From NCBI RefSeq assembly GCF_033097365.1, contig NZ_AP028461.1, forward strand, positions 9,238,001 to 9,302,000: DNA of 64,000 nucleotides. Direction: 5' to 3'. A program made the position numbers and the translations under genes. This stretch comes from Actinoplanes sichuanensis (GTDB lineage: Bacteria > Actinomycetota > Actinomycetes > Mycobacteriales > Micromonosporaceae). The notes beneath the pieces are model-generated. The model had not been told where the DNA came from and made no database searches. It saw only the letters and a list, made by a program, of their open reading frames with translations. Positions 17,713-24,024 of the stretch are shown here, piece by piece (position 1 is the stretch's first letter; each line of letters opens with the position of its first letter).

Positions 17713-18635
17713 GCGGGAACCTTGCCCACCGCGTCGGCCACCGCTTTGACCAATTCGACGGTACGGGGTCCCCAGCGCGAGGCGATGTCGTCGTCGAGGG
17801 CGTAGATCTGCCCCTTGGCGACAGCCGTGATCGAGGACCAGCCCGGCCGTGCCTTGACCGTGTCGGCGGACTGCTGGCAGCACTTCGTGTCGGCCAGGAA
17901 GATCGTGTCCGGGTTCGACTCGACCAGCGACTCCTGGGACAGCTGCGGGTATCCGCCGAGTTTGCCGTCCGGGTCGGCGGCGTCCGCGACGTTGGTCATG
18001 CCGAAGCGCTGGAAGATCGAGCCGATGAACGTCTTGGACGTCGCCGAGTAGAGGTCCGGGCCCAACTCGTAGTAGTAGCTGAGCGGCTTGCCTCGGGCCG
18101 GCACCGACTTGACGATCGTGTCGATCTCGGTGGCCGTCTTCTCGTTGAGCGCGGTCGCCTCGGCCTGGTGACCGGTGAGCGTGCCGAGCTCGGTGATCTC
18201 GGTGTAGGTGTCGTCGAGCGTGGCCGCGGCGGGCGACACGAAGACCGGGATGGACAGCTTGCCGAGCTGCGCAACGATCCCGTCGGAATCACCGGAGATC
18301 ACCACGAGGTCCGGGTCCTTGGCCGCGATCGCCTCGGCGTTCGGCTTGAAACCGGACAGATCTGTCTTCGGCGCCTCGGCCGGGTAGGTCGACTGGTCGT
18401 CGACTGCGGTGACCTGCGGCCCGGCACCGATGGCGAAGAGCATCTCGGTGGCCGTCGGGCTGAGCGAGACGATCTTCTCGGGGCGTTTCGGCAGGGTCAC
18501 CGTTCCGACCGTCACCGGGTACGCCGCAGCAGGCGCACCCGAAGTGGTGGTGACGGTGGGCTGCGGGTCGTCGCCCGCGCAGCCGGTGAGGAACAGTGCA
18601 GAGGCCGCTATCGCGGCAGTGATCAGGCGTTTCAT
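17709..18635 (-). CDS. btuF: Cobalamin-type ABC transporter substrate-binding lipoprotein (BtuF-like)
   Basis: A 308-residue lipoprotein. The signal peptide ends in a lipobox (LTGC, Cys19), followed by a short linker and a class III periplasmic-binding fold. Family blocks are RPEKIVSLSPTATEMLFAIG and DPDLVVISGDSDG. GGAGG stands just upstream of the ATG. It would capture corrinoid outside the membrane and deliver it to BtuC. First gene of btuF-btuC-btuD, downstream of a cobalamin riboswitch, so synthesis should fall when B12 is plentiful. Confidence 0.9.
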   Translation of the reverse strand: MKRLITAAIAASALFLTGCAGDDPQPTVTTTSGAPAAAYPVTVGTVTLPKRPEKIVSLSPTATEMLFAIGAGPQVTAVDDQSTYPAEAPKTDLSGFKPNAEAIAAKDPDLVVISGDSDGIVAQLGKLSIPVFVSPAAATLDDTYTEITELGTLTGHQAEATALNEKTATEIDTIVKSVPARGKPLSYYYELGPDLYSATSKTFIGSIFQRFGMTNVADAADPDGKLGGYPQLSQESLVESNPDTIFLADTKCCQQSADTVKARPGWSSITAVAKGQIYALDDDIASRWGPRTVELVKAVADAVGKVPA

Positions 18636-18732
18636 GGGTCCTCCGGTCGGCCGGGCATTGGTGCTCGCCGACAGGGGCCGCCGTTGGCCGCCGCCCGCGA
18701 GGCGCCCCTCCCCGGGAGCGCTGAATCGCGAC

Positions 18733-18880
18733 CGACGCCCAGGCGACCTGGCTAGACCTCCGAAGAGGGATCACAGTTGCGGGACAGCTCCGGTTTCTCA
18801 CCGGCTTCGCTGCGGCGCGGTCCCTGAAACGCTAACCCACCACATGCCGGGAACCGCCACCGGTGCGATTCGTGTCCGCA
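18733..18880 (-). ncRNA. Cobalamin (AdoCbl) riboswitch
   Basis: On the minus strand the core reads GAAGCCGGTGAGAAACCGG (the P5/P6 region), then GCTGTCCCGCAACTGTGA, and a B12-box-like GCCAGGTCGCCTGGGC at 18737-18753. These are the hallmark conserved elements of the cobalamin riboswitch. The 5' edge is approximate. About 100 bases lie between it and the btuF ATG, with a GC-rich segment that could form a sequestering hairpin around GGAGG. It explains most of the 282-bp gap between btuF and the next gene. Confidence 0.92.
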
Positions 18881-18917
18881 CTGGTGACGGTGTCCTTTTT
18901 CGGCCATGACCTTCGGC

Positions 18918-19697
18918 TCAGCTCAACAGCACCACACGACCGATGACCGAATCCGCCGGTACGAAGCCGGAGAGCCGGGAATCGTTGGCGACCTCCCGGT
19001 GGTCACCGAGTGTGTAGAGGGCCCCCTCCGGCACCGTGACCGGCTCACATTCGGTCACCGTGCCCTCGCGTAGATAGGGCTCGTCCACCGCCACGTCATT
19101 GCGGAACAGGTGACCCGCCCGGCAGTCGAGACGGTCGCCGGCGAACCCGAGGACCCGGCGCTCGGTATCGCGTTCAGGGAAATCGGGCAGCGGGTGGATG
19201 ACCACGTCCCCGTAATCCAGACCGGTCAGGTGGAAGCCGGCCTTGTCGACGAGGTAGCGGCTCGCAATCTCCATCGTCGGTTGCATGCTGCCGCTCGGCA
19301 CGTACTTGACGGTGACCAGGAACGGGGCCGCCAGCAGCACAGCCAGGACACCGATCGCGATCCGGTAGACGGCGGGGCGGCGGGCGTACCGCTCGGAGAT
19401 CGCCACCCGCAGGCCGCCCACCACCCATCGCAGGGCCGCCGCGGTCCCGGCCGCCTGATCGAACTCGGCCAAGACCGCCTCACCCCACGGACCTCCCCGT
19501 TCTTTCCGGCCGCGCACGGCGGCCGTCAGCACCCGGTGGGCGAGCCTCGTCAGACCGTTTCCGCACACACCGGCCCCGCCTCCGCCGGCCCCGCTCCTCG
19601 CGGCCTCGCTGATGGCGGCCTCGTTCCCGCAGGCCGCGCAGATTCCGGCCTCGCTCCCGGCGGCACCGTTCCCGCCGGCCTTGCTCTGCCGCGTCAT
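18918..19697 (-). CDS. Signal peptidase I-like (S26) membrane protein with Arg at the lysine position
   Basis: 259 residues. Residues 1-50 are Gly/Ala-rich; 51-105 resemble the N-terminal block found in PadR-associated membrane proteins (RGGPWGEAVLAEFDQ); one membrane helix follows (AIGVLAVLLAAPFLVTV). The S26 domain has nucleophile Ser137 (VPSGSMQPTM) and the last box (LGDHREVANDSR), but the catalytic-lysine box reads ERRVLGFAGD, giving Arg180 where the family has Lys. It may be inactive or unusual. Its ATG overlaps the PadR stop (ATGA), so regulator and protein are co-expressed. Confidence 0.8.
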   Translation of the reverse strand: MTRQSKAGGNGAAGSEAGICAACGNEAAISEAARSGAGGGGAGVCGNGLTRLAHRVLTAAVRGRKERGGPWGEAVLAEFDQAAGTAAALRWVVGGLRVAISERYARRPAVYRIAIGVLAVLLAAPFLVTVKYVPSGSMQPTMEIASRYLVDKAGFHLTGLDYGDVVIHPLPDFPERDTERRVLGFAGDRLDCRAGHLFRNDVAVDEPYLREGTVTECEPVTVPEGALYTLGDHREVANDSRLSGFVPADSVIGRVVLLS

Positions 19698-20020
19698 GCC
19701 GGCCTCACGATCTTGGCGGCGGCGGTCCGGCGGGGCGCGGCCTTCGCGGCGGCGTCGGCGAGGCGGACCTTGGCCAGGGCCACACCGTCGCCGGTGAGGC
19801 GATAGGTGTGCCGGGGCGGTCGGCCGGGCTGGTCGGACGGCTCCCAGGCGGCCTCCAGCAGCGACTGCTCGGTGAGGCGCATCAGGATCGGGTAGAGCGT
19901 CCCGGACGCCAGGCCGGTCTCCCGGCTCAGGTCATACCCGTAACGCCAGGTCGTCGGCGCCTTCATGAGCGCTTCGAAGAGCCGCAGCGTCTGCGGCGAG
20001 GCATGCGGTGTCCTCGGCAT
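19694..20020 (-). CDS. PadR family transcriptional regulator
   Basis: A 108-residue PadR-s1-type winged helix: SPQTLRLFEALMKAPTTW, then the helix-turn-helix ending in GLASGTLYPILMRLTEQ, then the wing (RPPRHTYRLTGDGVALA). These small regulators are usually autoregulated and control the membrane protein encoded next to them, here the signal-peptidase-like gene, to which it is coupled by a 4-bp overlap. No obvious ATGT-N8-ACAT operator was found in the 65 bp upstream. Confidence 0.9.
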   Translation of the reverse strand: MPRTPHASPQTLRLFEALMKAPTTWRYGYDLSRETGLASGTLYPILMRLTEQSLLEAAWEPSDQPGRPPRHTYRLTGDGVALAKVRLADAAAKAAPRRTAAAKIVRPA

Positions 20021-20085
20021 GGCCGAAACTCTACATAACTCGACTTGTGTGGTGTCAAGAGCCCGGCATCGCTCGATGCCGGGAA

Positions 20086-20403
20086 TCAGGCGCCGGGACG
20101 CTTCGCGTGCTCGACGATGTCGGCGGCGGTGACCCGGTCGCCCTCGGCCGCGGCGACCTCGTCACCGGCGAGCGCCGAGCGCAACCGCTCCTTCTCCGCC
20201 GAGCGGCGGGCGGCGATCTCGCCGAACTGCTCAGCCGACTGGTCGCGCCAGCCACGTAGCAGGATCAACGACAAGCCGGACGCTGCGACGAGCGCGACCA
20301 TCGCCTTGACCAGGATGTTCAACGGAGTCGTCGGGATCAGCACCGCGAACACGACCAGGAACAGGCCGAGGCGGCCGAGCGCGTACTTGACGGCGGGCTT
20401 CAT
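20086..20403 (-). CDS. DUF4229 domain-containing small membrane protein
   Basis: 105 residues from ATG 20403, which has GGGAGAT just upstream; the frame open to 20466 is an extension without support. Two membrane helices near the N-terminus (LGLFLVVFAVLIP, AMVALVAASGLSLILL) are followed by a charged cytoplasmic tail (RRSAEKERLRSAL). This matches the actinobacterial DUF4229 family, often found near mqn genes. Function unknown. It follows the 135-residue membrane gene by 11 bp and so sits in the mqnE operon. Confidence 0.82.
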   Translation of the reverse strand: MKPAVKYALGRLGLFLVVFAVLIPTTPLNILVKAMVALVAASGLSLILLRGWRDQSAEQFGEIAARRSAEKERLRSALAGDEVAAAEGDRVTAADIVEHAKRPGA

Positions 20404-20414
20404 CGTTATCTCCC

Positions 20415-20822
20415 TCAGCCCGACCGGTGACTGAGCCACCGGAGGCCGTAGAACCAGACCAGGCAATACACGACCGTACCGGTCAGCGCGCCGGAGCCGC
20501 CGCTGACCAAGGGCGGAGCGACCTCGGCCACCAGACCGGCCACCGTCATACCGGTCGCCACCCCGAACCCGGCGGCCAGTCCACCCACCATGATCCGATG
20601 CGCACCGAAGCCCTCGCCACGGAACTCCTCGACGAACAGCCAGACGGGCAGGATCATCACGAGCCAGCCGTTGGACTCGCCGAAATCGCCGAGCCCGGTC
20701 AGCGCCATCACGGCTTCGAAGACCAGCAGGACCGCGGCGCCGACAGCCAACCCGGCGAACGCGGAACCCAGCAGGTCACCGATCGTGGCCAGCCGGCCGC
20801 CGGCGTCTTTCTGCTGGGTCAT
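20415..20822 (-). CDS. Small multi-pass membrane protein next to mqnE
   Basis: 135 residues with four hydrophobic segments (SAFAGLAVGAAVLLVFEAV, NGWLVMILPVWLFVEEF, GGLAAGFGVATGMTVAGLV, ALTGTVVYCLVWFYGLRWL). No known domain. It starts 18 bp after the mqnE stop and is followed at 11 bp by the DUF4229 gene, so the three are one transcription unit. A role in quinone metabolism is only suggested by position. Confidence 0.78.
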   Translation of the reverse strand: MTQQKDAGGRLATIGDLLGSAFAGLAVGAAVLLVFEAVMALTGLGDFGESNGWLVMILPVWLFVEEFRGEGFGAHRIMVGGLAAGFGVATGMTVAGLVAEVAPPLVSGGSGALTGTVVYCLVWFYGLRWLSHRSG

Positions 20823-20840
20823 CGGCGCACCATCCCCCGG

Positions 20841-22010
20841 TCAGGCCCAGATCTTCTGAGGCTCACTGCGGCGCTCGGCCAGCGACGGCGCCGTGTCGTA
20901 CTCCCGTACCACCTGATAACGAGTGTCCCGCTCGACCGGCTGGAAACCGGCGTCCCAGATCAGGTGAAGAAGGTCGTCACGGTGCATGGTGCTCGGGGTG
21001 CCGTACGAGTCGGCGTCGTGGGTGATCTTGTACTCGACGACCGAACCGTCCAGGTCGTCGACACCGAAGTTCAGCGACAGCTGGGCCACCGACAGACCAT
21101 GCATCACCCAGAAGTTCTTCAGGTGCGGCACATTGTCGAAGAGCAGGCGGGACACCGCGAACGTCTTAAGCGACTCGGCCGGGGCGGCCATCGTGGTGCG
21201 CTCCTGGATCCGGTTACGGACCTTGCCGTCCTGTGAGTCGTGGAAGTCGTGCTGGTAGCGCAGCGGGATGAAGACCGCGAACCCACCCGTCTCGTCCTGG
21301 AGCTCACGCAGCCTCAGCACGTGGTCGACCCGGTGTCGCGGCTCCTCGATGTGGCCGTACAGCATGGTCGCCGGGGTTTTCATGCCCTTCTCGTGCGCGA
21401 GCCGGTGGATCCGTGACCAGTCCTCCCAATGGCAGGCGTGGTCGACGATGTGCTGCCGGACCTCCCAGTCGAAGATCTCGGCGCCACCGCCGGTCAGCGA
21501 CTCCAGCCCGGCGTCCATCAGCTCGTCGAGGATCTCGCTCGCCGACAGCCCACTGATCTTCTCGAACCACTGCACCTCGGTCGCGGTGAAGCACTTGAGC
21601 TTGACGTTCGGCAGCGCCGCCTTCAGCTCGCGCAGCACCTTGGGGTAGTAACGCCAGGGCAGGCTCGGGTGCAGACCGTTCACGATGTGCAACTCGGTGA
21701 GCTGCTCGTCCTCCATCTCCTTGGCCTTGGCGACGGCCTCGTCGATGCGCATCGTGTACGCGTCCTTCTCGCCGGGTTTGCGCTGAAAGGAGCAATACGC
21801 GCAACTGGCCGAGCAGACGTTCGTGAGGTTGAGGTGCCGGTTCACGTTGAACATCACCCGGTCACCGTTCATCACGGTCCGCTTGTGATGTGCCAGCCGG
21901 CCGAGCCAGGCCAGGTCGTCACACGCGTAGAGCGCGACACCGTCCTCACGGGACAGCCGCTCGCCCGCATAGACCTTCGCTTCCAGCTCCCGCTTCAACC
22001 CCGCATCCAT
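20841..22010 (-). CDS. mqnE: Aminofutalosine synthase MqnE (radical SAM)
   Basis: A 389-residue radical SAM enzyme. The [4Fe-4S] ligands are Cys66, Cys70 and Cys73 (CSASCAYC). MqnE joins S-adenosylmethionine to 3-[(1-carboxyvinyl)oxy]benzoate, the product of MqnA, to give 6-amino-6-deoxyfutalosine. Blocks such as NVNRHLNLTNVCSASC and TGGGAEIFDWEVRQ separate it from MqnC. The start ATG 22010 is preferred; the frame to 22052 adds only an unsupported 14 residues. First gene of a minus-strand operon with two small membrane proteins; mqnA lies 16 kb away. Confidence 0.93.
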   Translation of the reverse strand: MDAGLKRELEAKVYAGERLSREDGVALYACDDLAWLGRLAHHKRTVMNGDRVMFNVNRHLNLTNVCSASCAYCSFQRKPGEKDAYTMRIDEAVAKAKEMEDEQLTELHIVNGLHPSLPWRYYPKVLRELKAALPNVKLKCFTATEVQWFEKISGLSASEILDELMDAGLESLTGGGAEIFDWEVRQHIVDHACHWEDWSRIHRLAHEKGMKTPATMLYGHIEEPRHRVDHVLRLRELQDETGGFAVFIPLRYQHDFHDSQDGKVRNRIQERTTMAAPAESLKTFAVSRLLFDNVPHLKNFWVMHGLSVAQLSLNFGVDDLDGSVVEYKITHDADSYGTPSTMHRDDLLHLIWDAGFQPVERDTRYQVVREYDTAPSLAERRSEPQKIWA

Positions 22011-22141
22011 GTGCACGAGGGTACGTCGCCACCCATCGGTGACCTGCGGCACCGTTCATCTGAAAAATTCTCAGCGTGCTTTCACCTTCATTCGATCGAC
22101 ACCGGTACGGGCCTTGCGGTATGAACCTTTAGGGACGACAA

Positions 22142-22161
22142 GCGACGGTCGTAACCGTCGC
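22142..22161 (+). promoter_or_regulatory. Perfect 8-bp hairpin just before the NlpC/P60 ribosome-binding site
   Basis: GCGACGGT - CGTA - ACCGTCGC forms a stable hairpin ending 13 bases before the ATG and directly abutting the GGGGAG ribosome-binding sequence. It may affect translation start or message stability. The 120-bp leader did not show the conserved elements of the c-di-AMP riboswitch often found before such genes. Confidence 0.5.
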
Positions 22162-22174
22162 GGACGGGGAGCTC

Positions 22175-23821
22175 ATGGCCAAGGCAGTGCGGCGAGGCAA
22201 TACGCATCGCTTGCGTTTCGCGCGCCCTCGTCTACGCCCGCTGATCTGCTCGGCGGCGGTGGCGGCCGCGATCGCGGCGCTGTTCCAGCCCATCCCGGCG
22301 ATGGCCGAGCCGCTCGTCCCCGGCACCACGACCACCGTGCCCGACGCCGGCTCCCAGCCCGTCGCGATCGGCAACCTGGTGCTCCCCGGCGCCCCGGTCA
22401 CCACGCCGACCACACCCACGCCCTCACTGATCACCCCCGGCGTCCCCGCGAGCCCCATCCTGCAGAAGGTGGAGAAGGGTCGGGCCGAGATCGCCACCCT
22501 CGGTGATCAGCTGATCCTCGTCGGGCAGGACCGTGACCTCGCCCAGACGCAGCTCACCGCCGCGACCGCCCGGGTCACCGAGACCCAGCAGGCCCTGGTT
22601 CAGGCCCGCACCGTCGCGCAGGAGTCCGCGGCCGCCGCCATGCAGCAGGACGCCGCCCTCCCGCCCGGCGCCATCGACTCCCGCTGGGCCGAGCTCGACG
22701 CGCTGTCCCGCATGCAGCGGGGCGACGCCACCTCGTCGTATGAGGCGGCCGCCCGCCGTCTCATCGCCGCCGAGGAGGCGGCCCGGACCTCGACCACCGA
22801 GCAGGTCGCCGCCAACACCAAGTACACGGCGCTGGCCGCCCAGTGGACCCAGCTGAATGCGAACCTGGCCAAGAAGCAGGCCGCGCAGACCAAACTCGAG
22901 AATGACAATCGCGCCGAGATCAGCGCCGCCGAGAGCACCGCGAACGCGGCCGACCAGCAGCTCGGCGCGGAGTACCTGTCCGGTGCCGACGCCGGCCGGG
23001 GCGCCGACCCGCGGGCCGTGCAGGCCCTGCAGTTCGCGCTCGCCCAGCGCGGCGACCCGTATGTGTGGTCCGAGGAGGGCCCGGATCAGTACGACTGCTC
23101 CGGCCTGATGTGGGCGGCGTACCGCTCGGTCGGCTTCCAGCTCAACCGGGTGTCCCGCGACCAGTATTACCAGACTCGCGAGCGGCAGGTCTCCCGCTAC
23201 TCGCTGCTCCCCGGCGACCTGCTGTTCTTCAGCTCGTCGAGCAGCTGGACGGGTATTCACCACGTCGCCATGTATGCGGGTCAGGGCATGATGGTCGAGG
23301 CTCCGCGCACCGGCCTGAACGTCCGGCTCACCCCGGTCCGGTGGTCGCGGCTGTTCGCCGCCACCCGGATCTACGGCTCGATCGAGGGCGAGACCGAGAC
23401 GCCCGACCTCGGCAGCCCCGACCCGGACGAGCCGGTCACCCCGACCAAGTCGCCGTCACCGTCGCCGAGCGGCAGCAAGTCGCCGGGTGGCGTCAAGCCG
23501 AGCACCTCCACGTCGACGAAACCGGGCACGGGCACGTCGCCGAGCACTTCGACCTCGCCGAGCACCTCCACGTCGCCGTCGACGTCGACATCTCCGTCGA
23601 GCTCGCCGTCGCCGTCGGGCAGCTCGAACCCGCCGGTGGTTCCGCAGCCGTCGGCCGGCGAGTCGTCCAAGGCGCCCGACACGAACACCCCGAGCGCCTC
23701 GGTCGGCACCACCACCGGTTCAGCGGCGGCGAGCGCCTCGCAGGCGGCCGCCGCTTCCGGAGCCGCGGCCGCGTCGGGCTCCGCCTCGGGGTCCGCCTCG
23801 GCGGGTTCCGGTGACAACTAG
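22175..23821 (+). CDS. Secreted NlpC/P60 peptidoglycan endopeptidase
   Basis: 548 residues. Signal peptide 1-45 (cleavage near AMA-EP), a long helical coiled-coil region (about 95-275, RDLAQTQLTAATARV onward), then NlpC/P60 with Cys308 (YDCSGLM) and catalytic His363 (HHVAMY). The C-terminal 150 residues are Ser/Thr/Pro-rich with repeats of TSPSTST and then Ala/Ser-rich. The layout resembles RipA-type hydrolases, in which the coiled coil restrains the enzyme, but the disordered tail is unusual. It should cleave peptide stems of peptidoglycan outside the cell. GGGGAG precedes the ATG. Confidence 0.9.
   Translation: MAKAVRRGNTHRLRFARPRLRPLICSAAVAAAIAALFQPIPAMAEPLVPGTTTTVPDAGSQPVAIGNLVLPGAPVTTPTTPTPSLITPGVPASPILQKVEKGRAEIATLGDQLILVGQDRDLAQTQLTAATARVTETQQALVQARTVAQESAAAAMQQDAALPPGAIDSRWAELDALSRMQRGDATSSYEAAARRLIAAEEAARTSTTEQVAANTKYTALAAQWTQLNANLAKKQAAQTKLENDNRAEISAAESTANAADQQLGAEYLSGADAGRGADPRAVQALQFALAQRGDPYVWSEEGPDQYDCSGLMWAAYRSVGFQLNRVSRDQYYQTRERQVSRYSLLPGDLLFFSSSSSWTGIHHVAMYAGQGMMVEAPRTGLNVRLTPVRWSRLFAATRIYGSIEGETETPDLGSPDPDEPVTPTKSPSPSPSGSKSPGGVKPSTSTSTKPGTGTSPSTSTSPSTSTSPSTSTSPSSSPSPSGSSNPPVVPQPSAGESSKAPDTNTPSASVGTTTGSAAASASQAAAASGAAAASGSASGSASAGSGDN
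23490..23620 (+). repeat. Short tandem repeats coding for a Ser/Thr/Pro tail
   Basis: Units related to ACGTCGCCGAGCACCTCC encode TSPSTS repeats in the NlpC/P60 tail. They are prone to length change by slippage. The codons remain GC3-rich, so the tract is translated. Confidence 0.6.
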
Positions 23822-24024
23822 CCATCTTTCGACAAACGGCGCCGGCCCGGTAAGCAGGTAGAACGGTCCCGACGCAACGACCCGAACCGGCCAGTCGGCC
23901 ATCGGACGGTCGTAGCCGGGCGAGTGACGCTGATGCCGGGTGTGTTCACACCGACTGATGTGGCACGGTTATGGTCAGCGCCCGACGTCCGAGTCTTCGT
24001 CGGCAGCGGTGGTCTGGAGGACCC

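Noticed and set aside
22053..22174. c-di-AMP (ydaO) riboswitch before the NlpC/P60 gene
   Set aside because: The short leader lacks the conserved ydaO elements; only a simple hairpin is present.
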